Source: Frankia sp. AiPa1 | Lineage (GTDB): Bacteria > Actinomycetota > Actinomycetes > Frankiales > Frankiaceae | NCBI RefSeq assembly: GCF_023243075.1 | Contig: NZ_JALKFZ020000183.1 | Location: 1-64,000, forward strand | Direction of reading: 5' to 3' | DNA length: 64,000 nucleotides | In this document: piece after piece, positions 42,157-49,504 of the stretch | Layout: every line of letters begins with the position of its first letter | Position numbering within the stretch: position 1 is the stretch's first letter | The notes under the pieces: model-generated | Seen by the model: the letters and a program-made list of their open reading frames with translations, nothing else | The model's database searches: none | What the model was told of the DNA's origin: nothing | Position numbers and translations under genes: made by a program

Positions 42157-42791
42157 TGGAGGAGGTAGATGGTCGCAAAAAGGGCGATCCAGACGACGTC
42201 GACGAAGTGCCAGTAGTACGACACGACGATCGCCGATGTCGCCTTCTCCGGCGTGAAGCGCCCGTACGTCGACCGGCCCAGCACCATGACGAAGGCGACC
42301 AGACCACCGATCACATGCAGGCCGTGGAAGCCGGTCGTCAGGTAGTACACCGACCCGTAGGCATGCGACGCCATCGTGAACTTGTTCTCGCCGAAGTACT
42401 CGTTCGCCTGGCCGCCGACGAAGATCGCGCCCATGATCAGCGAGATCAGGTACCAGCGGCGCAGTCCGAACACGTCACCACGCTCGGCGGCGAACACGCC
42501 GAGCTGACAGGTGACACTCGACAGCACGAGGATCACGGTGAAGAAAAGCGCGTACCCGACGTGCAGCTCCACGGGGCCGTGTTCGGAACCGGCGGGATCA
42601 CCCGTCACCGGCGGCCAGTTGCCGCTGTTGACCGAACGGATCGTGAAGTACATCGCGAACAGGGACGCGAAGAACATCAGCTCCGACGACAGCCACACGA
42701 CCGTGCCGACCGAGACCATCGAGGGACGGTTGGCCGTCGGGTGTGGTGGTGGAGCCTTCTCGAGGACGGGGGCTGAGGCCACGTCGGTCAT
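42153..42791 (-). CDS. ctaE: Cytochrome c oxidase subunit III
   Basis: 212 residues from the ATG at 42791 with five membrane helices: VGTVVWLSSELMFFASLFAMYF, ALFFTVILVLSSVTCQLGVF, WYLISLIMGAIFVGGQANEYF, GLHVIGGLVAFVMVLG and WHFVDVVWIALFATIYLLQ. The conserved GFHGLHVI and YYWHFVDVVW motifs of CoxC are present. It stabilises the aa3-type oxidase. It leads the operon into qcrCAB by a four-base overlap, as in Mycobacterium and Streptomyces, consistent with a bcc-aa3 supercomplex. An in-frame GTG at 42818 would add nine residues. The gap upstream is 820 bases and repetitive. Confidence 0.95.
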   Translation of the reverse strand: MTDVASAPVLEKAPPPHPTANRPSMVSVGTVVWLSSELMFFASLFAMYFTIRSVNSGNWPPVTGDPAGSEHGPVELHVGYALFFTVILVLSSVTCQLGVFAAERGDVFGLRRWYLISLIMGAIFVGGQANEYFGENKFTMASHAYGSVYYLTTGFHGLHVIGGLVAFVMVLGRSTYGRFTPEKATSAIVVSYYWHFVDVVWIALFATIYLLQ

Positions 42792-43611
42792 TCTGGCACG
42801 CGCCGCGCCAGGCGCCACCGTAGGTTCGACGTTCGGTAGGACTACGACTCGTCGATGACCGGCCCGCAGCTCGGATCAAGACCCCGCACGCCGCATGCAA
42901 ATGCCTGTGCCACAGGGAAAACCGCAGCTCGGGCGACTGCCCGCGAAGCCGCCCGCACCCATGGGCCGAGCGGGAGCATCCTGACGGATGTTGCGTGCCT
43001 CACCCGCCGCAGGTCCTCCGCAGGAGCCGGGTCGGGCGGCATGCCAGCGCCGGGCCAGGTGGCACGGCACCGTGCGCCACACCCACCGCGACCAGCCCCA
43101 AATACGCCACGCAGTCATCACGCAACAGAGAGACTGCACTCCGACACCGACTCCCGCACCGCCACCGACACCGACTCCGACACCGACACCGACACCCGCA
43201 CCGCCACCGACACCGACACCGACACCCGCACCGCCACCGACACCGACACCGACAGCGGCTCCGGCTCCGGCTCCGGCAGCGGCAGCGGCAGCGGCAGCGG
43301 CAGCGGCAGCGGCAGCGGCAGCGGCAGCGGCACTCCATCCAGGCGAACGTCACGCTTTGCGGTGGCCTGCCGAGCAAGATCCCGCCAAACAGGTCGCCGT
43401 AGGGGGCAAATCGGGCGCGAACACCCCCACGACGACCTACTTGGATCTTGCACTCCCCGCCATCCCATTTCCCCACCACGATCGGTGACATTTCGTTAGG
43501 CGGTGACCGATGACTGGTAACCGGTAGCCAGTGATCGATGACCGGTGACCGCCTGGCAGGGACGAAACGGGCGTCGGACGCTACAGCGTGGCCACCGCGA
43601 TGACCCCGTCG
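42792..43611. other. Repeat-rich intergenic region upstream of ctaE
   Basis: 820 bases with no gene that I can support. Frames on both strands are artefacts of microsatellites. The ctaE-qcrCAB promoter must lie at the left end. Nearest ctaE the sequence is less repetitive (42792-43130). The right end (43490-43560) contains three near-copies of GATGACCGGTGACC/GACCGATGACTGGTAACC, a diffuse direct repeat. Confidence 0.5.
43143..43332. repeat. Hexanucleotide microsatellites (CCGACA)n and (GGCAGC)n
   Basis: About 110 bases of CCGACA units interrupted by CCCGCACCGCCA change at about 43256 into GGCTCC x3 and then a pure run of GGCAGC repeats to about 43332. These are the longest simple repeats in the window and lie in the 5' region of the respiratory operon. 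Confidence 0.9.
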
Positions 43612-44109
43612 CTAGCCGGACATGGCGGCCAGGGTTCGCAGCCCTTCCGCCGGCAGCGCGATACCGGCCTCGGAGCCGGGATCCACGGCGAGCAGCAGCC
43701 CGTCCGACGGCCAGATGCGGCCAAGGGTGGCGATCTGGACAGTGCGGTAGCGATCCACCTCGGGCAGGGCCGCCGCCATCCGCTGCTCGGAGGTGAACGT
43801 TGGGACGAACTGCGTCCCGTCCTGGCGCTGCGCGACCGGTAGCTGCAGGACGTCGCCCTGGGAGTCGGACAGGTCCGTGACGTCGTTACCGATGTCGGGC
43901 AGCAGGACGTTGGCGAGGGCGAGATCACCGAGCGCGGACCGCTCGTCCTCGCCGTCGGCCAGCCGGCGCAGCGCGACCCGGGCGGCGCTGTTGCGCTCCG
44001 CGGCGGTGTCCTGCGCCGGGGCGGTGTCCTGCGCCGGGGCGGTGTCCTGCGCCGGGCCAGGGACCCGATCCGCGACGGGGACATCGTGACGTAGCTGGTC
44101 ATCGGTCAT
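43612..44109 (-). CDS. SseB-family protein
   Basis: 165 residues. The conserved part LLPDIGNDVTDLSDSQGDVLQLPVAQRQDGTQFVPTFTSEQRMAAALPE, followed by PSDGLLLAVDPGSEAGIALPAEGLRTL, matches the SseB N-terminal domain found in many actinobacterial proteins of unknown function. The N-terminal linker has three PAQDTA blocks encoded by an 18-bp DNA repeat (about 44008-44061), directly in frame. The ATG at 44109 is preceded by GGGAGA. The gene follows DUF3501 on the same strand with a gap of ~200 bases. Confidence 0.85.
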   Translation of the reverse strand: MTDDQLRHDVPVADRVPGPAQDTAPAQDTAPAQDTAAERNSAARVALRRLADGEDERSALGDLALANVLLPDIGNDVTDLSDSQGDVLQLPVAQRQDGTQFVPTFTSEQRMAAALPEVDRYRTVQIATLGRIWPSDGLLLAVDPGSEAGIALPAEGLRTLAAMSG

Positions 44110-44278
44110 GGGTGACTCTCCCTTGACGTGGATGAACGTGCTGACGTGTCGTGCCGTAAGCCCTTCGCGTACCCGGCCACGACGCCACCGAACAGCTGCG
44201 CGCCGACAAATTGTGTGGTGTTGCAGGCTCTGGCGCCTGCGCTCAGCCCCGCCGGCCCGCTCAGCCCCGGCCAGCCGC

Positions 44279-44335
44279 GCAGGACGAGGTCAGCCACGCA
44301 GGACGAGATCAGCCACGCAGGGCGAGGTCGGCGAT
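44279..44335. repeat. 19-bp tandem repeat duplicating the 3' end of the DUF3501 gene
   Basis: Three units of GCAGGACGAGRTCAGCCAC type. The rightmost unit is the last six codons and TGA of the DUF3501 gene. The next unit repeats that sequence just downstream, including the TGA, and the third is diverged. Confidence 0.8.
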
Positions 44336-44905
44336 CAGCGCGCGGCGGGTCGCGCCGGTCAGCGGCGTCCCGTCGTTGTAGGCGGGATGGTCGATGACGA
44401 GCTCCGCGGGGACCTGCGGGTCCCGGAAGGCGTCCCGCGCCGCCTCACCGAGCACGAACCGCACCATGTGCACGGAGACGGTCTCGGACGGCACGTCCGG
44501 GTCCTCGTCGAGGCCGGGGATGTCCTCCCCCGCCACCCGGGTCCCGCCGATCTCGAGGAACACGCTGTGCTGCAGGCCCGCGAGCCGGCGCAGCTCGTCG
44601 CGCACCGAGGCGAGCACGTCGAGCTCGATGAAGATCGTCGCTGCCAGGACATGGCTGCCCGGCAGGAGGCGGGAGTAGGCCTCGATCTCATGGGCGACGT
44701 CGGCCGGCGCCGTGAGCCGCTCGGTGTAGACCATCTCCTGCACCTGGTAGCGCAGGGTCTGCTCGTTCTCGAACTCGGCGACGACGAGGTCCCCGACCCG
44801 GACGCGGCGTTCCGCGCGCACCGGGATCATCCGTTGGCGCAGCTCGGGCCGTCGCTGCGCATACGCCTGATGGTCGGTGGTGATGTCGGCGACGGTCAGC
44901 GCCAT
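44309..44905 (-). CDS. DUF3501 family protein
   Basis: 198 residues from the ATG at 44905 with GGAGG upstream. The hallmarks of DUF3501 are ERRVRVGDLVVAEFENEQTLRYQVQEMVYTERL, then EIEAYSRLLPGSHVLAATIFIEL, HSVFLEIGG and VHMVRFVLGEAARDAF. DUF3501 genes are usually found with rubrerythrin and a heterodisulfide-reductase-like Fe-S protein. Rubrerythrin is present here, upstream on the same strand, but no Fe-S protein lies between them. The function is unknown and probably linked to oxidative-stress defence. The 3' end is duplicated as a tandem repeat. Confidence 0.9.
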   Translation of the reverse strand: MALTVADITTDHQAYAQRRPELRQRMIPVRAERRVRVGDLVVAEFENEQTLRYQVQEMVYTERLTAPADVAHEIEAYSRLLPGSHVLAATIFIELDVLASVRDELRRLAGLQHSVFLEIGGTRVAGEDIPGLDEDPDVPSETVSVHMVRFVLGEAARDAFRDPQVPAELVIDHPAYNDGTPLTGATRRALIADLALRG

Positions 44906-44974
44906 GGCGCAGCCTCCGAGTGTCCAGGTGACGGGATGTTTGGCTAACGGAGTGTCTGGGGGCGCCGGAACGCC

Positions 44975-45145
44975 CCGATGACAGGAAGACCTGAGTGACG
45001 GGTGGGCCCGGATCACGAGAGGGCCCGAGTCACGAGAGGGCCCCAGGGACGGGAGGACCCGGGGGACAAGAGTGCCCGAGGGACGAGAATGCCCGGGGTG
45101 ACGGAAGGACCTGAGCGACGAGCTGCCTGGGTGCGGAGAGGGTCC
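44975..45145. repeat. 17-bp diverged tandem repeats between rubrerythrin and DUF3501 genes
   Basis: About nine consecutive units near 17 bases long with the consensus GGACGAGAGGGCCCGAG drift strongly across the array. They occupy most of the 341-base gap between the two genes of the oxidative-stress cluster (44906-45246). No gene is present in this gap. Confidence 0.85.
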
Positions 45146-45246
45146 GGACGACGGGCATGGGGGAACGGCACCGGCGACCGGTCCTGGATGCGCTGTGCGC
45201 GGGACCGGTCGCCGGCTGTGCTGCGTGGCCTGCGGGCTTGGCCCGA

Positions 45247-45687
45247 TCAGGCGTCGGCGGTCTCCTCGGCGTTGAGGGCGTCGAGGGCCCGCTTGAACCG
45301 ACCGGCGTGGGTCTTCTCCGCGCGGGCGAGCGTCGCGAACCAGTCCGCGATCTCCTCGAAGCCCTCCTCACGGGCGGTCTTCGCGAAGCCGGGGTACATC
45401 GCGGTGAACTCGTAGGTCTCGCCGGCCACGGCGCTGGCCAGGTTCTTGGCCGTGGTACCGAGCGGCTCGCCGGTGGCCGGGTCGCCGACCTCGGCGAGGA
45501 AGTCCAGGTGCCCGAAGGCATGCCCGGTCTCGCCCTCGGCGGTGTCGCGGAAAAGCGACGACGCGTCGGTGAGGCCCTCGATGTCGGCGCGGCGGGCGAA
45601 GTAGAGGTAGCGCCGGTTGGCCTGGCTCTCCCCGGCGAACGCCTCCTTGAGATTCTCGTGGGTCTTGGTGCCGTCAAGCTTCGGCAT
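45247..45687 (-). CDS. Rubrerythrin (diiron domain only)
   Basis: 146 residues forming a four-helix bundle: ENLKEAFAGESQANRRYLYFARRADIEG with the first ExxxxxxE/ExxH-type iron ligands, DTAEGETGHAFGHLDFL, AVAGETYEFTAMYPGFAKTAREEGF and WFATLARAEKTHAGRF. It has no C-terminal rubredoxin domain, so it is a short (sulerythrin-type) form. It reduces hydrogen peroxide in the cytoplasm, and its electron donor would be another protein. It lies 54 bases downstream of the PerR-like regulator on the same strand. GGAGCGTG before the ATG serves as ribosome-binding site. Confidence 0.93.
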   Translation of the reverse strand: MPKLDGTKTHENLKEAFAGESQANRRYLYFARRADIEGLTDASSLFRDTAEGETGHAFGHLDFLAEVGDPATGEPLGTTAKNLASAVAGETYEFTAMYPGFAKTAREEGFEEIADWFATLARAEKTHAGRFKRALDALNAEETADA

Positions 45688-45741
45688 GTCACGCTCCTTC
45701 GCGATGAGTGGCTCCCGCTGAGGTGCTCCCAGCCGGGATGA

Positions 45742-46182
45742 TCACTGTGGGCGCGCCGGTCCCTCGAGACGGGCCGGACCTGCGCCGTGGGCCTGACAGT
45801 CCGGACAGATTCCCCGGAACTGCAGGTCGTACCCGGTGATGGCGAAGCCCGAGCGCCGCGCGATCTCCGCCATCATTCCGTCGGGGACGGGGTGATCGAG
45901 GTCGACCGCGCGGCCGCAGCCTTCGCAGACCGCGTGGTCGTGGCGACCGACGTTGGCGTCATACCGAGCCGCCGCGCCGCCCCCGAGGTTGAGTTCCAAC
46001 GCCTGACCGGTCGACACCAACAGCGCCAGGGTGCGGTACACCGTAGCGCTGCCGATCCGCGGCGAGCTGCGGCGCACCCGCTCGTACACCTCGGCCGCGG
46101 TCGGATGGTCGTGTGCGGCGCGCAGCACATCGAGGACGGCCATCCGCTGGGGAGTCAGTCGAAGATCGGTCTGGTCGGTCAT
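45742..46182 (-). CDS. Fur-superfamily regulator, PerR type
   Basis: 146 residues. A winged helix (LTPQRMAVLDVLRAAHDHPTAAEVYERV, SATVYRTLALLVSTG) precedes a metal domain. The residues matching the B. subtilis PerR regulatory iron site are all present: His in HPTAAEV, Asp in ARYD, the two His of HDHAVC and Asp in VDLDHP. The structural zinc uses CEGC and CPDC. PerR senses peroxide by oxidation of its histidines and releases peroxide-defence genes. The rubrerythrin gene follows directly. A Fur-type palindrome lies 197 bases upstream. Fur or Zur function cannot be excluded. Confidence 0.88.
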   Translation of the reverse strand: MTDQTDLRLTPQRMAVLDVLRAAHDHPTAAEVYERVRRSSPRIGSATVYRTLALLVSTGQALELNLGGGAAARYDANVGRHDHAVCEGCGRAVDLDHPVPDGMMAEIARRSGFAITGYDLQFRGICPDCQAHGAGPARLEGPARPQ

Positions 46183-46662
46183 GGATCACGCCCGTCGGTC
46201 CGCGGCGCGCCGCCCCCGGCACCGCCACTGCCCGCGCGGACGGTCCCGGCGATCCGGTCGGTCGGATCGCCGGTCCGGACGGTCAACCCGCACGGGCCGA
46301 CTCGACCCGCCGCATCGACGCGCCGTACCGACACGCCCGCCCACCGAGGGCAGCACCGGCCGGGGGTACCGCACCGGTTGAGAACGACTCTCAGTATCAC
46401 AGGTGGATGCCGCTCGGGGCAAACCCGCGCCGCTCGCGCCACCCGGGGCCGCGAGCGGGCCCGACCGGGTAATCTTCGGGACGGATCGCGCCGGTCACCC
46501 GGTCGCCCCGTCGTCCGGCGAAGGGCGACGCCAACCCGGTCCCGCGGACGATGCCAGCCCCGGCCATGTGGCCGGCCGGCGTCGCCAGCGGCCGGCCCAG
46601 GGGGCGGCGGTCCGCCCAGGCCGCCGGCCGGCGGCGGTCACCACACGGGAAGGCGGCACGCC
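46183..46662. other. Intergenic region between PerR-like gene and receiver-like gene
   Basis: 480 bases between divergent genes with no supportable gene. It contains the Fur-type palindrome at 46379-46393 and, close to 46649, the GGGAAGG that may serve the receiver-like gene. The remainder shows nothing specific. Confidence 0.5.
46379..46393. promoter_or_regulatory. Fur-superfamily-type operator (TGAGA-N5-TCTCA)
   Basis: TGAGAACGACTCTCA is a perfect five-base inverted repeat with a five-base centre. It matches the core of known Fur/Zur boxes (TGAnAAnGAnTnTCA). It is the only such site I found here and lies in the gap upstream of the PerR-like gene, so autoregulation is likely. Confidence 0.55.
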
Positions 46663-47256
46663 ATGCAGGTGGGAGCGGGGCACGGGAGCGCCGGGCATGG
46701 GACTGCCGGCCACGGCGCCGAGACACACCAGGCTGACCCACACCAGGCTGACCCACACCCGACTGGCTCGCACCCCGCTGGCTCGCCCCCGGCCGGCTCG
46801 CACCCGGCTGGCACAGACTCGGCCGCCCCGAAGACCATTCTCGTGTACGCAAGCCATGCCGAGGTGCGCGCCCGCATCATCGCGGCCGTCGGCCGCCGGC
46901 CGGTGGCGGACCTTGGCCCGCTGGAGTTCGTCGAGGCCGCCGACGCCGCCGAGGCGATCGGTGTCGTCGACCACCACGAGGCCGACCTGTGCGTCTTCGA
47001 CGCCGAAGCCACCCCCAGCGGGGGCATGGGCCTGTGCCGGCAGCTGAAGAACGAGGTCGCGGACTGCCCGCCGACGGTCCTGATCGTCGCCCGTCCGGAC
47101 GATCGCTGGCTCGCCACCTGGTCGCAGGCTGACGCCGTCGTCGCCCATCCGCTCGACCCCGCCCGGCTCACCGAAGCGGTCGTGACCCTGTTGCGCGCGC
47201 GGGCGGGCGGGGCGGTGGCCCGGCGGCCACTCACCGGCGCCCAACTCGCGGGCTGA
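46663..47256 (+). CDS. Atypical response-regulator receiver protein
   Basis: 197 residues. After ~55 low-complexity residues with HQADP, SHPAG and PPAGS five-residue repeats comes a CheY-like fold: KTILVYASHAEVRARI, VEAADAAEAIGVVDHHEADLCVFDAEATPSGGMGLCRQL, PTVLIVARPDDRWLATWSQADAVVAHPLDPARLTEAVVTLL. The beta3 Asp (FDAE) is present. The acidic pair after beta1 is absent (YASH), and the usual Lys of beta5 is His (AHP). No output domain follows. It probably signals without standard phosphorylation. It lies nine bases from trpD in the same orientation, as in Streptomyces in my memory. Confidence 0.8.
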   Translation: MQVGAGHGSAGHGTAGHGAETHQADPHQADPHPTGSHPAGSPPAGSHPAGTDSAAPKTILVYASHAEVRARIIAAVGRRPVADLGPLEFVEAADAAEAIGVVDHHEADLCVFDAEATPSGGMGLCRQLKNEVADCPPTVLIVARPDDRWLATWSQADAVVAHPLDPARLTEAVVTLLRARAGGAVARRPLTGAQLAG

Positions 47257-47265
47257 GCCGGACCG

Positions 47266-48567
47266 ATGGCCCTCGAAGCGGCCGCTCCCCCCAGCGCGCC
47301 CGTTCCCCCAGGCGCTGCCGTTCCCCCAGCTGCTGCCGATTCCCCAGGCCCCGCCGTTCCCCCAGGCGCTGCCGATTCCCCAGGTGCTGCCGTTCCCCCG
47401 GGTGCTGCCGTTCCCCCGGGTGCTGCCAACGCCGCGCACGTATCGACCACGACGCCGGCGACCGCGCGGGCCGCCGTGGGCACGGGTCGGGTGCCGAGCT
47501 GGCCGGATCTCCTCGGCGCGCTGCTGGCGGGTGAGCGGCTGGATCGTGGCGGCGCGGCCTGGGCCATGGACCAGATCATGGCCGGAGCGGCGTCACCGGC
47601 ACAGATCGCCGGCTTCATGGTGGCGTTGCGCGCCAAGGGTGAGACCGCCGACGAGATCGGTGGCCTGGTCGAGGGGATGCTCGTCCACGCCGAGCATCTG
47701 CGGGTGGCCGACGAGCTGCGGGCGCGGGCCGTGGACACCTGCGGCACCGGCGGAGACCGGTCGAACACGGTCAACATCTCCACGATGGCCGCGCTCGTCG
47801 TCGCCGGGGCCGGCACCCCGGTGATCAAGCACGGCAACCGGGCCGCCTCGTCGTCCTGCGGGTCCGCCGACCTGCTTGCCGAGCTCGGGGTGGTCATCGA
47901 CCTGCCGCCAGCGGGCGTCGCGCAGTCGCTGCCGGTCGCGAACATCGCCTTCTGCTTCGCCCGGATCTTCCACCCGGCGATGCGCCACGCCGGCCCCACC
48001 CGGGCCGAGCTCGGGGTGCCGACGGCGTTCAACATCCTCGGCCCGCTGACGAATCCAGGTCGGCCGGGAGCGCAGGCCATCGGGGTCGCCGACCCTCGCC
48101 TGGCCCCCGTCGTCGCCCAGGTGCTGGCCGACCGCGGCACCCGCGCGCTGGTCTTCCGCGGCGACGACGGCCTGGACGAGCTCAGCCCGGTGACCACGTC
48201 CACCGTCTGGGTGATCCCCGGCGGCGAGGCGGACCCCGGGTCGCTACGCCGCGAGCGCTTCGACCCGCGCGAGGTGGGCATTCACGTCGCCGACGGTGCG
48301 GCTCTGCGCGGGGCCGACGCGCCGCACAACGCCGCCGTCACCCGGGCCGTGCTGGCCGGCGAGCCGGGTCCCATCCGGGACGCGGTCCTGCTCGCCGCCG
48401 CGGCGGCGCTCGTCGCCGCCGACGGACCAGGCCCGGCACCGATCGCCGAGCAGATCGGCTCGGTCCTCCCCCGCGCCGCTGCCGCCGTCGACTCGGGCGC
48501 CGCCCGCACCGTCCTGGACCGCTGGGTCACCGCCAGCCAGGCCGCCGCGGCCACATCAGGCAGCTAG
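47266..48567 (+). CDS. trpD: Anthranilate phosphoribosyltransferase
   Basis: 433 residues. The conserved part starts near residue 75 (WPDLLGALLAGERLDRGGAAWAMDQIMAG). The phosphoribosyl pyrophosphate site CGTGGDRSNTVNIST, PVIKHGNRAASSSCGSADLLAELGV, FCFARIFHPAMRHAGPTRAELGVPTAFNILGPLTNP, LVFRGDDGLDELSP and NAAVTRAVLAG follow, all diagnostic. The enzyme forms phosphoribosyl anthranilate, the second step of tryptophan synthesis. The first ~70 residues are a repetitive Pro/Ala array (VPPGAA, DSPGAA) encoded by about ten 15-bp direct repeats at 47290-47440. The true start could lie further in. Its place next to the respiratory genes is as in Rv2192c. Confidence 0.95.
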   Translation: MALEAAAPPSAPVPPGAAVPPAAADSPGPAVPPGAADSPGAAVPPGAAVPPGAANAAHVSTTTPATARAAVGTGRVPSWPDLLGALLAGERLDRGGAAWAMDQIMAGAASPAQIAGFMVALRAKGETADEIGGLVEGMLVHAEHLRVADELRARAVDTCGTGGDRSNTVNISTMAALVVAGAGTPVIKHGNRAASSSCGSADLLAELGVVIDLPPAGVAQSLPVANIAFCFARIFHPAMRHAGPTRAELGVPTAFNILGPLTNPGRPGAQAIGVADPRLAPVVAQVLADRGTRALVFRGDDGLDELSPVTTSTVWVIPGGEADPGSLRRERFDPREVGIHVADGAALRGADAPHNAAVTRAVLAGEPGPIRDAVLLAAAAALVAADGPGPAPIAEQIGSVLPRAAAAVDSGAARTVLDRWVTASQAAAATSGS

Positions 48568-48666
48568 CGCGCTGACGGCGAACGTTCCCGGGTCGTGGGA
48601 ACCTGGCAGGCGGGGTGCTGGGGATCGTGGGGGTTTCCGGTGCGGCGTCGGGATCGATGGCCGATG

Positions 48667-48725
48667 CGGCTACCGAGAGGGCCGTCAGCTACCAGGAGGG
48701 TCGTCAGCTACCGGGAGGGTCGTCA
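48667..48725. repeat. 19-bp tandem repeat after trpD
   Basis: Three consecutive units have the consensus GCTACCGGGAGGGTCGTCA (19 bases), with two mismatches between copies. The array lies 100 bases after the trpD stop. Confidence 0.85.
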
Positions 48726-48996
48726 GCGCCCGAGTGGGTGGTCCACGATCCGTAATGGTCGCCATGATTACCCAGAGCGACCGTCCTTGATGTCTGATTT
48801 GTCGGATGCCTGCGCGACAGAAGGACCACGTGGTCGGAGTTACCGGTTTCGTGTCCGATTTGCCCTACCAAAAGGACCCATCGGCGACCCGCGATGTGAT
48901 CAACGGAGCCGAAGGTGAGCACCGACGGTGACGTCGGTCGTTTCACCACCGCCAAGGTAGATTGCCGGCGCACTAGTGTTGCCGCTGGCGACGTGA

Positions 48997-49038
48997 CGTG
49001 GGGGCCGGTAACCACCGAGATGGTTACCGGCCCCCACG
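48997..49038. terminator. Strong hairpin terminator downstream of ctaC-ctaD-ctaF
   Basis: A perfect 18-base inverted repeat (48997-49014 and 49021-49038; arm CGTGGGGGCCGGTAACCA) encloses a six-base CCGAGA loop. It begins 50 bases after the ctaF stop on the minus strand and faces trpD from the other side, so it may stop transcription in both directions. Confidence 0.88.
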
Positions 49039-49087
49039 GTTGCACAGTGCGGTTAAGGCTGTGGTGCGGTTAAGGCTGGGTTTCGGT

Positions 49088-49489
49088 TCAGTCCTCGGGC
49101 ACGGGCAGGTGCCAGAAGTTCTCGAACACCAGGCAGGTCACGAACGCGACCACCATGGCGCCGCCGAGGACGATCAGCCACACCCCGAAGACGAAGCCCA
49201 TCGCCGCGGTCACGGCGCTGGCGCCGATGAAGAACGGGTAGTAGCTGCCCGGGGTGAAGTGGCCGAGCTCGCCGGCGCCGTCCGCGACCTCGGCGTCCGG
49301 CAGGTCCTGCGGGCGCATGCCGATGCGCCGGCCGGTGAACATGAGATAGCCGCCGACGAGAAAGCCCAGGCCCGTGGTGAGGGTGAGGGCCGCGGTACCG
49401 GTCGGGTCCTTGGCCCAGAACCAGTACACCAGCGCCGTCACTCCGGCGAACAGGCCGAAGAAGCTGAAGACGATGCCTTCCACCTTCAT
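49088..49489 (-). CDS. ctaF: Cytochrome c oxidase subunit IV (actinobacterial CtaF)
   Basis: 133 residues with four membrane helices: GIVFSFFGLFAGVTALVYWFWA, LTLTTGLGFLVGGYLMF, FFIGASAVTAAMGFVFGVWLIVLGGAMVVAFV, plus an aromatic C-terminus (ENFWHLPVPED). The central loop PQDLPDAEVADGAGELGHFTPGSYYPFFIG is the hallmark of actinobacterial CtaF. It is an accessory subunit of the aa3 oxidase. GGAGGG precedes the ATG, 15 bases after the ctaD stop. It is the last gene of the ctaC-ctaD-ctaF operon. Confidence 0.95.
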   Translation of the reverse strand: MKVEGIVFSFFGLFAGVTALVYWFWAKDPTGTAALTLTTGLGFLVGGYLMFTGRRIGMRPQDLPDAEVADGAGELGHFTPGSYYPFFIGASAVTAAMGFVFGVWLIVLGGAMVVAFVTCLVFENFWHLPVPED

Positions 49490-49504
49490 GAGGTCGCCAC
49501 CCTC

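Larger units (their letters stand above)
48568..49087. other. Intergenic region between convergent trpD and ctaF
   Basis: 520 bases without a supportable gene. It contains 19-bp tandem repeats (48667-48725) and the strong terminator at 48997-49038. Base composition is less GC-rich around 48770-48880 than in the surrounding genes, and no conserved reading frame exists there. Confidence 0.5.

Noticed and set aside
43000..43491. Arg/Cys and Leu/Pro repeat proteins on both strands over the microsatellites
   Set aside because: All six frames stay open because the hexanucleotide repeats contain no stop codons. No ribosome-binding site and no conserved end.
44975..45145. CRISPR-like array
   Set aside because: The units are contiguous 17-mers without spacers, they drift along the array, and no cas genes are present.
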